Positions 44,236 through 54,074 of a stretch of 64,000 bases of DNA are shown here, one piece after another. Below the pieces are notes generated by a model. It was not told where the DNA came from. It saw only the letters and a program-made list of their open reading frames with translations, and did no database searches. The position numbers were made by a program, and so were the translations under genes. Positions within the stretch are counted from its first letter, which is position 1. Every line of letters starts with the position of its first letter. Source of the stretch: Rothia sp. (in: high G+C Gram-positive bacteria) (GTDB lineage Bacteria > Actinomycetota > Actinomycetes > Actinomycetales > Micrococcaceae); the NCBI GenBank assembly GCA_030524105.1, contig JAUNHE010000003.1, forward strand, positions 186,001 to 250,000, given 5' to 3'.

Positions 44236-45414
44236 GTGGCAGCTGCTCCCTTTACTCCCCAAGAGTATACCTTCTATAGTCGGCAGATGATCCTGCCCGA
44301 GTTGGGAATAGCCGGCCAGCAGCGGCTCAAAGAATCGCACGTTTTAGTGGTTGGCGCCGGTGGTTTAGGCGCTCCAGCCCTGCTTTATCTGGCCGGTGCT
44401 GGCTTGGGCAGGTTAAGCGTCATTGATGATGACCAGGTGGAACTTTCCAACCTGCACCGTCAGGTTATCCATCGGTATGCGGGTGTGGGAAACTCTAAGG
44501 CGGAATCGGCGGCTGCAGCCCTACGCTCGCTTAATCCCCTGGTTGAAGTGCGTAGTTACCGGGAAAGACTGCAAGAGCACAATATAGATCGGTTTTTGGA
44601 GGGAGTAGATCTGGTTGTTGATGGGAGCGATAACTTTCAGACTCGCTACCTGATTTCGGCAGCCGCTGCCCGGGCTGGGATTGCGCATGTCTGGGCTGCT
44701 ATTTTAGGTTTTGACGCTCAGCTTAGTGTTTTTTGGGCTGGACGAGGCCCGGTCTATGAGGACCTTTACCCCCAGGCCCCTGAGGGTGAACTACCTAACT
44801 GTGCCACTGCCGGTGTCATGGGAGCTATGGCCGGAGTAGTAGGTGCCAGTATGGCTATGGAAAGCATCAAGGCCCTTACCGGTATAGGTAACTTATTGCT
44901 GGGACAGGTTGCCTACTACTCTGCTCTGGACGGACGCTGGGAGTATATCCCGCTTAAGGCTAGACACAGACAAGAAAACGGGCCTTATGCAAAGGAAGAA
45001 GCTCAGGCTAAAAAACCCGGGCAGAACCAGTTCATAAAACGTAATATTGCCGATGAATTCTTGACGGTTCCTTATCAAGTGCAAAAAAAGGAGTGCAGTT
45101 ATCGGGAGTATACTCGGCTAGCCAGATTGGAAGAAGTGGTTCTGCTGGATGTGAGGGAGCGGGCTGAGCACGCTGCCCTAGCCATTCCAAATTCCCAGAA
45201 TTTACCTTTAAGCGACATCCAGCGGATGCAGGAAGAATCCAGCCTGAGAAGCTATATCTCCGGTAAGTATAGGCTGGGACACCAAACTATTGTGGTCTAT
45301 TGCTCCGGGGGAACTCGGGCAGAAGAGGCGGCAGAACTGCTGCGTCGAGCCGGTGGCAAGACGGTCTATACTCTCAGGGCCGGACTGGCAGCCTGGCTCC
45401 AAGCTGCTAGCTAA
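44236..45414 (+). CDS. moeZ: MoeZ-type adenylyltransferase/sulfurtransferase (ThiF + rhodanese)
   Basis: Residues about 1-250 form a ThiF/MoeB adenylation domain (VVGAGGLGAPALLYLAGAGL, LSNLHRQVIH, DGSDNFQTRY). Residues about 290-390 form a rhodanese domain with the catalytic Cys in VYCSGGTRA. The protein activates the MoaD tail and transfers sulfur to it. The CxxC zinc pair of E. coli MoeB is not seen, as in other MoeZ fusions. GTG at 44236 follows AAAGAGG; the open frame reaches back to 44182. Confidence 0.87.
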   Translation: MAAAPFTPQEYTFYSRQMILPELGIAGQQRLKESHVLVVGAGGLGAPALLYLAGAGLGRLSVIDDDQVELSNLHRQVIHRYAGVGNSKAESAAAALRSLNPLVEVRSYRERLQEHNIDRFLEGVDLVVDGSDNFQTRYLISAAAARAGIAHVWAAILGFDAQLSVFWAGRGPVYEDLYPQAPEGELPNCATAGVMGAMAGVVGASMAMESIKALTGIGNLLLGQVAYYSALDGRWEYIPLKARHRQENGPYAKEEAQAKKPGQNQFIKRNIADEFLTVPYQVQKKECSYREYTRLARLEEVVLLDVRERAEHAALAIPNSQNLPLSDIQRMQEESSLRSYISGKYRLGHQTIVVYCSGGTRAEEAAELLRRAGGKTVYTLRAGLAAWLQAAS

Positions 45415-45468
45415 CAGAAGAATCGACAAAAAGCCATAATTAATTAGCGCATATTTTTATTTAGTATT

Positions 45469-45474
45469 TATAAT
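45469..45474 (+). promoter_or_regulatory. -10 element upstream of narG
   Basis: TATAAT lies 27 bp before the narG ATG in an AT-rich stretch. At 17 bp upstream there is only AGCGCA, so an activator is probably needed. No clear FNR or NarL box was seen. Confidence 0.45.
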
Positions 45475-45500
45475 GCCAATTTCTGGCTACCATTTTTAAT

Positions 45501-48500
45501 ATGACACAGGTATCGCGCGAGCAAAGCAAAGCTGACTCACAAGTGGCAGGTCCGGACGGACCCCTGAGCGACCGGCTGCTGAAATTTGGAAAATTCTTTT
45601 CCCGCTGGGAGGAAAGTCAGGACGGCCGGGCTGTTTTCCGCAGCGGAGGCCGGCGCGGTGACGTTTTCTACCGGGATCGCTGGAGCCACGACAAAGTAGT
45701 CCGCTCCACCCACGGAGTTAACTGCACGGGCTCCTGCTCCTGGCAGGTCTTTGTCAAAGACGGAGTAATCACCTGGGAGGCCCAGGCAACGGATTACCCC
45801 ACAGTTGGTCCAGACCGGCCCGAATATGAGCCCCGCGGCTGCCCTCGCGGTGCCGCCTTCTCCTGGTACACCTACTCGCCAACCCGGGTCAAATATCCCT
45901 ATATTCGTGGACCTCTGCTGAGCATGTACCGCGAAGCAAAGGCAGCCCACGGTGGAGACCCCGTCCTGGCCTGGAAGTCTATTGTCAGTAATCCACAGAG
46001 CAGGCAGCGGTACGTCAGCGCCCGTGGTAAGGGTGGCCTGGTACGCAGCACCTGGACAGAGGCCTTAGAGATTGTTGCTGCTGCCCATATTCACACCATC
46101 CAGGAATACGGACCCGACCGCAATATTGGTTTCTCGCCTATTCCGGCAAAGTCTATGGTCTCCCACGCTTCTGGTGCCCGCTATATCGAGCTGATTGGCG
46201 GGGTTATGACCTCCTTCTACGACTGGTATGCGGATCTTCCCGTAGCCTCTCCCCAAGTTTATGGTGACCAAACGGACGTTCGTGAATCCGGTGACTGGTG
46301 GGATGCCACCTATCTGATGATGTGGGGATCCAATATCCCTGTGACCAGAACTCCAGACGCTCACTGGATGGCTGAAGTGCGTTACCGGGGAACCAAGGTA
46401 GTGAGCGTTTCTCCAGACTATGCCGATAACAGCAAATTTGCTGATGAGTGGCTAGCAGCCCAGCCCGGTACCGATGCGGCCTTGGCCATGGCCATGGGAC
46501 ACGTCATTCTAAAAGAAAATTTTGTGGACCGCCGGGTGGAATTTTTTGAAGAATACACCCGCACTTTTACCGATTTTCCCTTCCTGGTTCGTCTGGAAAA
46601 ACGCCAGGACGGCACTAGGGTGGCCAGCAAATTTGTCAAAGCTTCCGACCTAGCTGCCGGGGCGGGACAGGCTGATCCAGATTTTAAAGGGGCAGTGCTG
46701 GATAGCAGTAACGGGCAGGTCGTCATACCTAAGGGGCAGATGGGCCACCGTTATAACAGCTCTGACATGGGCAAATGGAACCTTGACCTGGACGGGGTTA
46801 AGCCTGCCTTATCGGTGGCAGATATTCCAGGGGGAGCTAGCGGTAGTGCAGAAATTCAGCTGGCAGTTTTTGATACTCCCAGCGGAGAAGGCTATGTAGT
46901 CAATCGCGGTGTGCCCACTATTGAGCTGGAAGGCATGCAGGTCTGTACTGTTTTTGACCTCATGCTGGCCCAATACGGGGTTGGCCGGCCCGACCTTAAC
47001 CTGCCCGGTGACAGTGCTAGCAGCTACGAGGATAGCCAGATCCAATACACGCCAGCCTGGCAGGAAGAAATAACCTCTGTGCCAGCTCAGGCTGTTATTC
47101 GGGTTGCGCGTGAATTTGCCCAGAACTCCCTGGAATCCGGGGGACGAACCATGATTATTATGGGTGCCGGCATCTGCCAGTGGTATCACGGTGATGTTAC
47201 CTACCGTGCCATCTTGGCCTTACTTCACATGTGTGGCTCGGAAGGACGTAACGGCGGCGGTTGGGCCCACTACGTGGGGCAAGAAAAGGCCCGTCCTATT
47301 ACCGGCTGGTCACACATGGCCAATGCCTTGGACTGGATTAGGCCGCCGCGTACCCAGGCTGGAACCTCCTTCTGGTATATGCATACCGATCAGTGGCGCC
47401 AAGACGGTTACTCCACAGACTATCTGCAGTCTCCGCTGGCCCAGGGCCAACTAAAGGGTGTGCACACGGCAGATATCGTTGCCCGCACCACCCGTATGGG
47501 CTGGATGCCCATGTATCCGCAGTTTAACCAGAACCCCATCAGGCTGGCTCAGGAGGCTGAGGAGGCCGTAGCCGCTGCAGAAGCAAAGAGCCCGGCCGAC
47601 TACGTTGCCCAGCGGCTCAATCAAGGCCAACTGCAGTTCTCGGTAGAAGATATTGATAACCCCCTTAACTGGCCGCGTACACTCATGCTCTGGCGTAATA
47701 ACCTCCTGGGGTCTTCGGCTAAAGGTGAAGAGTATTTTCTTAAGCACCTGCTGGGCACCCACCACAATGTGACGGGTCAGGATGCAGACCAGGCCAAGCC
47801 GAAAGAAGTGATCTGGCAGGATCAAGCCCCCCAGGGCAAGCTTGACTTGCTGGTAACGGCGGACTTTAGGATGACCTCGTCTACCTTAGCCTCGGATATC
47901 GTCTTTCCGGCTGCTACCTGGTACGAGAAATACGATATTTCCTCAACCGATATGCATCCCTACATCCATGCCTTCACCCCGGCTATTGACCCGCCTTGGG
48001 AGACCAAGACCGACCACCAGATCTTTAAAGAATTAGCCTGGATTTTCTCTCAGCTTGCAGCTAAGCATCTGCCAGCCTGTAAGGATATTGTTTCGGTCCC
48101 GCTGCAGCACGATACGCCCGGCCAGCTAGCCCAACCCGGCGGGCATGCACCCGACTGGAAAAACCAGGGGGTAGCCGGTATCCCGGGTAAAAATATGCCA
48201 ATTTTTGCCCTGGTAGAACGGGATTATCCCGCCCTCTACGAGATGTATACCTCTGTAGGGCCGCTGCTATCGACCTTGGGCACCACGGTAAAGGCCGTTA
48301 CGGTGGACGTTAACGATGAGCTGGCAAAACTAGCCGCCGAAAACGGTGTCATGAACACCGGTAAGGGGCAGGGGCGTCCGGCAATTGATACGGACTGGAA
48401 GTTAGCCGATGCCATTCTTGCCCTCTCCGGTACCTCCAACGGAACGGTAGCGGTTAAGGGTTTCAAAGAGCTAGAAAAGCGGGTCGGTAAAAAGTTCCTT

Positions 48501-49256
48501 CACTTAGCTGAAGGTAACGAGGAGAAACGTATCCTCTTTAAAGACACCCAGGATAGGCCCTGCCCGGTCTTCACCTCACCAGAGTGGTCGGGATCGGAGA
48601 CAGGCGGCCGTCGCTATGCGCCTTTTACCCTGAACATTGAGCAGCTTAAACCCTTCCACACTCTGACCGGTCGGTTGCAGTTTTTCCTGGATCACGACTG
48701 GATGGCAGAGATGGGGGAGCAGCTACCTGTATACCGGCCTCCACTGGATATGAATAAACTTTTTGGTTCCCCGGTGCTGGGCGAACAGCAGGACGAAGTC
48801 ACTATTTCGGTTCGGTACATGACGCCGCATAATAAGTGGTCCATCCACTCCTCCTATCATGACAATCTGTACATGCTAGCCCTTTCTCGTGGAGGGTCCC
48901 ATGCCTGGCTCTCACCCGCGGATGCAGCCAAGATTGGGGTCAAAGACAATGATTGGATTGAGTGCGTCAACGATAACGGTGTTTTTGTGGGGCGCGCCGT
49001 TGTTTCGCATCGCATGCCAGAAGGCGTGGTTTACGTTCATCACGCCCAGGAACGCCTGGTTGATATACCAAAGTCCGAAGCAACCGGCCGCCGTGGCGGT
49101 ATTCACAACTCGGTGACCCGCATCCTTGTTAAACCGACCCACCTTATTGGCGGGTATGCACATCAGGCTTATGCCTTTAACTATCTGGGCCCAACCGGTA
49201 ACCAGCGCGATCTTGTCTCGGTTATCCGCCGTCGCAAGCAGGAGGTCACTTACTAA
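45501..49256 (+). CDS. narG: respiratory nitrate reductase, alpha subunit
   Basis: NarG is the molybdenum subunit that reduces nitrate to nitrite on the cytoplasmic side. The 1251-residue protein has the FS0 cluster motif (HGVNCTGSCSW), RGCPRGAAFSWY and SFYDWYADLP containing the Asp that binds molybdenum. The length matches the family. No Shine-Dalgarno is seen before the ATG. The stop overlaps the narH start (TAATG). The cofactor is supplied by the mob/moa/moe genes upstream. Confidence 0.97.
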   Translation: MTQVSREQSKADSQVAGPDGPLSDRLLKFGKFFSRWEESQDGRAVFRSGGRRGDVFYRDRWSHDKVVRSTHGVNCTGSCSWQVFVKDGVITWEAQATDYPTVGPDRPEYEPRGCPRGAAFSWYTYSPTRVKYPYIRGPLLSMYREAKAAHGGDPVLAWKSIVSNPQSRQRYVSARGKGGLVRSTWTEALEIVAAAHIHTIQEYGPDRNIGFSPIPAKSMVSHASGARYIELIGGVMTSFYDWYADLPVASPQVYGDQTDVRESGDWWDATYLMMWGSNIPVTRTPDAHWMAEVRYRGTKVVSVSPDYADNSKFADEWLAAQPGTDAALAMAMGHVILKENFVDRRVEFFEEYTRTFTDFPFLVRLEKRQDGTRVASKFVKASDLAAGAGQADPDFKGAVLDSSNGQVVIPKGQMGHRYNSSDMGKWNLDLDGVKPALSVADIPGGASGSAEIQLAVFDTPSGEGYVVNRGVPTIELEGMQVCTVFDLMLAQYGVGRPDLNLPGDSASSYEDSQIQYTPAWQEEITSVPAQAVIRVAREFAQNSLESGGRTMIIMGAGICQWYHGDVTYRAILALLHMCGSEGRNGGGWAHYVGQEKARPITGWSHMANALDWIRPPRTQAGTSFWYMHTDQWRQDGYSTDYLQSPLAQGQLKGVHTADIVARTTRMGWMPMYPQFNQNPIRLAQEAEEAVAAAEAKSPADYVAQRLNQGQLQFSVEDIDNPLNWPRTLMLWRNNLLGSSAKGEEYFLKHLLGTHHNVTGQDADQAKPKEVIWQDQAPQGKLDLLVTADFRMTSSTLASDIVFPAATWYEKYDISSTDMHPYIHAFTPAIDPPWETKTDHQIFKELAWIFSQLAAKHLPACKDIVSVPLQHDTPGQLAQPGGHAPDWKNQGVAGIPGKNMPIFALVERDYPALYEMYTSVGPLLSTLGTTVKAVTVDVNDELAKLAAENGVMNTGKGQGRPAIDTDWKLADAILALSGTSNGTVAVKGFKELEKRVGKKFLHLAEGNEEKRILFKDTQDRPCPVFTSPEWSGSETGGRRYAPFTLNIEQLKPFHTLTGRLQFFLDHDWMAEMGEQLPVYRPPLDMNKLFGSPVLGEQQDEVTISVRYMTPHNKWSIHSSYHDNLYMLALSRGGSHAWLSPADAAKIGVKDNDWIECVNDNGVFVGRAVVSHRMPEGVVYVHHAQERLVDIPKSEATGRRGGIHNSVTRILVKPTHLIGGYAHQAYAFNYLGPTGNQRDLVSVIRRRKQEVTY

Positions 49257-50893
49257 TGCGTATCATGGCTCAAGTATCAATGATTATGGCCCTGGATAAA
49301 TGCCTGGGCTGCCATACTTGCTCGGTCACCTGTAAACAGGCCTGGACTAACCGGGCTGGTACCGAGTACGTCTGGTTTAACAACGTGGAGACCCGGCCCG
49401 GTCTGGGTTATCCGCGTCGTTATGAAGACCAGGAGCAGTGGAAGGGTGGCTGGACCCTTAACAAGCGGGGACGGCTGGAGCTTAAGGCCGGCAACCGTTT
49501 TAAGAAGCTTTTTACTATTTTTGCTTCCCCGATTCAGCCACAAATGAGTGACTATTACGAGCCCTGGACCTACGATTACCAAAACCTGGTGAGCGCCCCC
49601 CTGGGTGATGACTTTCCGGTGGCCACCCCTAAATCTCTGATCACGGGTGAGGACACCGCTATTGACTGGTCCGCTAACTGGGACGACGATCTGGGCGGCA
49701 CCTTTGAAACCGGCAACCAGGATCCTATTGTCCAGAAGATCCGCCAGGAATCTGAGGAAAAAATCAAGTTTGAACTTGAAAAAACCTTTATGTTTTACCT
49801 GCCGCGAATCTGCGAGCACTGCTTAAACCCCTCCTGCATGGCCTCCTGCCCGTCGGGGGCTATCTACAAGCGCAGCGAAGACGGCATTGTCCTGGTAGAC
49901 CAGGATCGCTGCCGGGGCTGGCGGCAGTGCATCACCGGCTGCCCCTACAAAAAAATCTATTTTAATCACAAGAGCGGCAAGGCCGAAAAATGTACCTTCT
50001 GCTATCCGAGGGTTGAGCACGGTATCCCCACGGTCTGTGCAGAAACCTGCGTAGGCAGGATGCGTTATATCGGAATCTTTTTATACGATGCCGATAAGGT
50101 TAGCCAGGCGGCTTCGGTTAGTAATGAACAGGACCTCTACCAGGCTCAGCTGGACCTTATGTTAGATCCCCACGATCCTCAGGTCATTTGGCAGGCAAAG
50201 AAGCAGGGCATCAGCCAGTCTTGGCTAGAAGCAGCCCAAAAATCACCGGTCTACAAGCTGGCTAAAGAATGGAAGATCGCCCTGCCGCTACACCCGGAGT
50301 ACCGTACCATGCCTATGGTTTGGTACGTGCCGCCGCTTTCACCCATTATCGATCTGCTTAAAGACCAGGGCCACGATGCGGAGGCTGCTAATAACCTCTT
50401 TGGAGCCATCGATTCTTTGCGAATTCCGGTGGAGTATTTGGCCGAGCTCTTTACCGCTGGAGATACCCAGCTGGTGACCCAAGTCCTTAAGAGGTTGGCC
50501 GCCATGCGCTCCTATATGCGGGATATCACCTTGGGCCGGGTCGGCGATGAATCCATTGCACAGGCTGTGGGCATGACCGGTGAAGAGATCTACGAGATGT
50601 ACCGTTTAATGGCCATTTCTAAATACAATGAGCGCTACGTTATTCCCAAGGCCCATATGGAGCAGGCTCACGACCTAGAAGAAATTGGCTGTTCCTTAGA
50701 CGTTGAGGGTGGCCCCGGCATGCTCTACGACGACGCCTTTAGCGGTAGCGGAGATCGGCCGGTTCCTGTCTCACCGGGATCCTATGCCAACGCTGCCCGG
50801 GCCGACGGTAAGGTAGATATTTTCCTCTGGGATGGCAAGACTCGACCGGACGCCATGTTTCCCAAAACCGGCTCCTCAACGAAGGCGAGCTGA
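49256..50893 (+). CDS. narH: respiratory nitrate reductase, beta subunit
   Basis: The 545-residue electron-transfer subunit shows the clustered cysteines for its Fe-S centres: CLGCHTCSVTCKQAW, CEHCLNPSCMASCPSGAIY, DRCRGWRQCITGCPYKKI (with Trp in place of Cys, as expected for the 3Fe-4S centre) and KCTFCYPR. AGGAGGT lies upstream of the ATG, inside the end of narG; ATG at 49265 is an alternative. It overlaps narJ by 1 bp. Confidence 0.97.
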   Translation: MRIMAQVSMIMALDKCLGCHTCSVTCKQAWTNRAGTEYVWFNNVETRPGLGYPRRYEDQEQWKGGWTLNKRGRLELKAGNRFKKLFTIFASPIQPQMSDYYEPWTYDYQNLVSAPLGDDFPVATPKSLITGEDTAIDWSANWDDDLGGTFETGNQDPIVQKIRQESEEKIKFELEKTFMFYLPRICEHCLNPSCMASCPSGAIYKRSEDGIVLVDQDRCRGWRQCITGCPYKKIYFNHKSGKAEKCTFCYPRVEHGIPTVCAETCVGRMRYIGIFLYDADKVSQAASVSNEQDLYQAQLDLMLDPHDPQVIWQAKKQGISQSWLEAAQKSPVYKLAKEWKIALPLHPEYRTMPMVWYVPPLSPIIDLLKDQGHDAEAANNLFGAIDSLRIPVEYLAELFTAGDTQLVTQVLKRLAAMRSYMRDITLGRVGDESIAQAVGMTGEEIYEMYRLMAISKYNERYVIPKAHMEQAHDLEEIGCSLDVEGGPGMLYDDAFSGSGDRPVPVSPGSYANAARADGKVDIFLWDGKTRPDAMFPKTGSSTKAS

Positions 50894-51642
50894 TGGCCGG
50901 TATCTTAAGGCAGCTGCTTACCAAGACCGGTGTAAAGCCTGGGGAGCAGCTTAGAGAAGAGGGCGATCCCTTTAACCGTGATTGGGGCAGCGGCAGCCAA
51001 GAAGATTCGGTAGTGTATCAGGTTTCTTCCGTGCTGATGCGCTACCCCAGCCAGGAGCAGCTGGATCTGCTGCCGGAGCTGCTGGAACTGGCGGGCAGCA
51101 TTTCCAGGCCAGATTTTTTTGCTGCAGTGCAAACTGTTGCCCAATGGTATCGCTCTGCTCCTTTGGCGGAGGTGGCCGGCCAGTATGTCCAGGAGTACGA
51201 TCTCTCCCGCCGGCACGCCTTCCACCTGTCCTACTGGACAGAAGGAGATACCCGCCGTCGGGGCCAGGCCTTAACCCGTTTTAAGCAAATGTACCGGGAA
51301 TCCGGTATGCTCACCGACCTGCAGGGGGAGTTGCCGGACTATCTGCCGCTTGTCCTGGAGTTTACGGCCCTGGTTGATAGAAAAGCAGGCCGGGCTGCCC
51401 TCCAGGCCTACCGGCCTTCCCTGGAGATGCTGCGTCTGGCCCTTAAAGAAGACAAGCTAGCCTTTTATGGGCTTGTCCAGGCTATCTGTGACACCCTTCC
51501 GGGCCCTTCACCGCAGACTGCCCAGGAAATACAGGAGTTGGCTGGGTTTGGCCCTCCCAGTGAGCAGGTTGGCTTGTCCAGCTCTGATCCACGACTTTTA
51601 CCACTACTTCAACCTTCAGACATGAACAGGAGCAAGCCGTGA
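50893..51642 (+). CDS. narJ: nitrate reductase assembly chaperone
   Basis: NarJ (delta subunit) helps load the molybdenum cofactor into NarG and is not part of the final enzyme. The 249-residue protein has the family core VQEYDLSRRHAFHLSYWTEG and DYLPLVLEFTAL. It overlaps both neighbours by 1-4 bp (TGATG with narH, GTGA with narI), showing translational coupling. Confidence 0.93.
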   Translation: MAGILRQLLTKTGVKPGEQLREEGDPFNRDWGSGSQEDSVVYQVSSVLMRYPSQEQLDLLPELLELAGSISRPDFFAAVQTVAQWYRSAPLAEVAGQYVQEYDLSRRHAFHLSYWTEGDTRRRGQALTRFKQMYRESGMLTDLQGELPDYLPLVLEFTALVDRKAGRAALQAYRPSLEMLRLALKEDKLAFYGLVQAICDTLPGPSPQTAQEIQELAGFGPPSEQVGLSSSDPRLLPLLQPSDMNRSKP

Positions 51643-52394
51643 GTGTGCTCGATATCTTTTTATGGGGAGTGCTACCCTACGTGGTTGTGGTTATCCTCCT
51701 TGGCGGAACCATCTGGCGTTATCGCTACGATCAGTTTGGCTGGACAACCCGTTCGTCCCAGCTCTACGAGTCTAGGATCCTCAAGGTTGCCTCTCCTGTT
51801 TTTCACTACGGTTTGGTGGGCGTTTTGCTAGGCCATATTGGTGGTTTACTGGTGCCGGCCTCCTGGACAGCTTTTTTTGGCATTACCGACCAGACTTACC
51901 ACACTCTTGCCCTAGTGATGGGTATTCCCTTTGGTCTAGCGGTACTGGTAGGCCTGTGCATTATGGTTTTTCGCCGGCGCACCAATAAGTCTGTTTTTGC
52001 TGCCACCACCTGGAACGACAAAATCATGTATATCTTTTTGATGGCAGTGATTGTTGCCGGTATTGCAGCAACGGTTATCAGCGCCTTTCAGGGGCACCAC
52101 GGCCATAACTACCGGGCAGATATTTCGCCCTGGTTCCGTTCCCTCTTTATCTTCCAGCCGGATGTTGAGCTCATGCATAATGTTCCCCTGGAATTTAAGC
52201 TACACATTCTTTTTGCCTTTGCGCTTTTTGCCCTGTGGCCCTTTACCCGCCTGGTCCATGCCTTTACCGCCCCTTTCCACTACCTGTTTAGGCCCTATAT
52301 TGTTTACCGTTCTCGCGGTGGCGAAGTACCCGGTAAACGGCGGGGCTGGGATCCGGTTGGAACAGCAGATCGCCAGCATACCCATAGTCGTTAG
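51639..52394 (+). CDS. narI: respiratory nitrate reductase, gamma subunit (cytochrome b)
   Basis: The 251-residue membrane protein has about five helices with histidines placed for two b hemes (FHYGLVGVLLGHIGG near residue 55, and FKLHILFAFALF and RLVHAF near residue 200). It oxidises menaquinol and feeds electrons to NarH. The start GTG overlaps the narJ stop. A hydrophilic tail of about 30 residues follows the last helix. Confidence 0.94.
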   Translation: MSVLDIFLWGVLPYVVVVILLGGTIWRYRYDQFGWTTRSSQLYESRILKVASPVFHYGLVGVLLGHIGGLLVPASWTAFFGITDQTYHTLALVMGIPFGLAVLVGLCIMVFRRRTNKSVFAATTWNDKIMYIFLMAVIVAGIAATVISAFQGHHGHNYRADISPWFRSLFIFQPDVELMHNVPLEFKLHILFAFALFALWPFTRLVHAFTAPFHYLFRPYIVYRSRGGEVPGKRRGWDPVGTADRQHTHSR

Positions 52395-52446
52395 CTTCGA
52401 CTCCTTTGACCTTCACACCGTCACCTCGAATAAAGATTGAGAAATT

Positions 52447-53658
52447 ATGAGTGCACACACCACGGAGCGAGACCCGCGTTTAGCGGGCCAGCTCAGGTAC
52501 GTTATTATGGCCACTTTAGCCTCAACTATTGGCTTCTGGGGCTGGACCATGATCGGGCCTATTGCTAAGTCCTATTACAAGGAAGCCTTTTCCCTGGATG
52601 CTAGCCAGCTTAGCGCCCTCATTGCTATGCCGGTTATTGTTGGGGCAGTTGCTCGCATCCCGGTGGGAGCCCTAACAGACAGGTTTGGTGGCCGTATTAT
52701 GTTCACCTGCCTGCTTTCCCTGACCTCGATTATGGTTTTATTGACGGCTTTTGTTGGCCAGACAGGCAACTTTGCCCTGCTGATGGTAAGCGCCTTCTTC
52801 TTGGGTATTGGTGGCTCTATTTTTGCTATTGGTATCCCTTTTTCAGCTGCCTGGTACGAACCACACCGTAAGGGATTAGCAACGGGTATTTTTGGCATGG
52901 GCATGATAGGAACGGCGGTAGCTGCCTTCTTTAACCCAAGGATGCTACAGGCCTTCGGCTATTTTCCTACCCACGTCATTATTTCCTGTATTGCCCTGAC
53001 TTACGCAATCATCGTTTGGTTCTTTTTGAAGGACTCCCCGGTGACCAAAGACCGGGAACCTCAGCCGATCATGCCAAAGATCATCAAGGCCAGCAAGGAT
53101 ATTGTTACCTGGCAGCTTTGCTTTATCTATGCCGTTGTTTTTGGTGCTTTTGTGGCCTTCTCTAACTACCTGCCCACCTATATGAGCAACGTCTACAATT
53201 TTGACGCTGTTTCTGCCGGAACCTTTGCGGCTATTTTTGCCAGCTGTGCAGTGCTGGCCCGGCCTTTTGGTGGCCTGGCTGCCGACAAGCTGGGGCCGCG
53301 CCCGGTTACCTTGCTGATGTTTGCTGCGGTAGCTGTGCTTTCCTTCTTGATTGCTCAACAGTTTACGAGCCCAGCCGTTTACTACCTCCTGTTTGTGCTC
53401 ATGGCCATTTTTATTGGTTTTGGCACGGGAACTGTCTTTGGCTGGGTGGGCCGGGCTGCTCGGCCTGAAGATACCGGAACTGTTGGTGGCCTTGTTTCTG
53501 CTGCCGGTGGTCTGGGTGGCTATTTTCCGCCGCTAGTGATGGGCTCTGTCTACAATGCCTATAACCACTACTTCTGGGCTCAAATTGCCTTGATGGTGAC
53601 AGCCCTGGTGTCTTTAGCTATTTCCTTGCTTATTAAAAATGGGGGCCGGCAACCATAA
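52447..53658 (+). CDS. narK: MFS nitrate/nitrite transporter
   Basis: The 403-residue protein has about 12 hydrophobic helices and the MFS loop motif ARIPVGALTDRFGGR between helices 2 and 3, together with GIPFSAAWYEPHRKGLATGIFG and GTVGGLVSAAGGLGGYFPP, resembling the nitrate signature of the NarK/NNP family. It should import nitrate or exchange it for nitrite. It lies 52 bp after narI and ends at a strong terminator. Confidence 0.9.
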   Translation: MSAHTTERDPRLAGQLRYVIMATLASTIGFWGWTMIGPIAKSYYKEAFSLDASQLSALIAMPVIVGAVARIPVGALTDRFGGRIMFTCLLSLTSIMVLLTAFVGQTGNFALLMVSAFFLGIGGSIFAIGIPFSAAWYEPHRKGLATGIFGMGMIGTAVAAFFNPRMLQAFGYFPTHVIISCIALTYAIIVWFFLKDSPVTKDREPQPIMPKIIKASKDIVTWQLCFIYAVVFGAFVAFSNYLPTYMSNVYNFDAVSAGTFAAIFASCAVLARPFGGLAADKLGPRPVTLLMFAAVAVLSFLIAQQFTSPAVYYLLFVLMAIFIGFGTGTVFGWVGRAARPEDTGTVGGLVSAAGGLGGYFPPLVMGSVYNAYNHYFWAQIALMVTALVSLAISLLIKNGGRQP

Positions 53659-53691
53659 GAAGAGCCGCTCAGGCTTATTGTGTTTGACAAC

Positions 53692-53736
53692 AGATTTCTC
53701 GGTAGTTAGGGGGTTCTAGCTGCCGAGAAATCTTTT
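53692..53736 (+). terminator. terminator after the nar operon
   Basis: AGATTTCTCGG pairs perfectly with CCGAGAAATCT; three more pairs (TAG/CTG) extend the stem to 14, with a 14-nt loop, and TTTT ends the hairpin. Confidence 0.85.
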
Positions 53737-53811
53737 GTGGGAGCAGGGTACTGTTTACCCCTGTTAGGTTGGGCACAGCTTCTGGTAGTATAGGTGCTGC
53801 CGTCCATAACT

Positions 53812-54021
53812 GTGCGGGAGAGACCGTTAGGCCTTAGACTGGTTTAGCTATTCGGCGCCGAAGGAGCAATTCTCCCCGGGAAACTCTCAGGCAAAAGTAC
53901 CGCACGGTCCAGGCAACTCTGAAGAGGAATTTTACGTCCACCGAAGGGGCAGAGACTATAGCCAGAGCGGGCCCGGCCTGCTTCTGTTTACAGTCCTAAA
54001 ACTCTCAGGTTAGAAACAGAG
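53812..54021 (+). promoter_or_regulatory. tandem glycine riboswitch
   Basis: Two gcvT-type aptamers lie in series. The first (53812-53905) has P1 arms GTGCGG/CCGCAC and the conserved GCCGAAGGAGCAA and AAACTCTCAGGCAAAAG. The second (53917-54021) has CTCTG/CAGAG arms, CACCGAAGGGGCA and AAACTCTCAGGTTAGAAA. Downstream, ATCAGC/GCTGAT with inner CCCT/AGGG (54033-54063) forms a hairpin directly before the gcvP ribosome site, probably the expression platform. Glycine should switch on gcvP. Upstream, 53737-53811 shows no gene. Confidence 0.93.
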
Positions 54022-54074
54022 CGGGGAGGACATCAGCCCTTGTCCGAGGGTGTATAGCTGATCAGGAGTTTTTG

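Noticed and set aside
45537-45950. 137-codon minus-strand open frame opposite narG
   Set aside because: It is a shadow of the narG frame with no ribosome site or family match.
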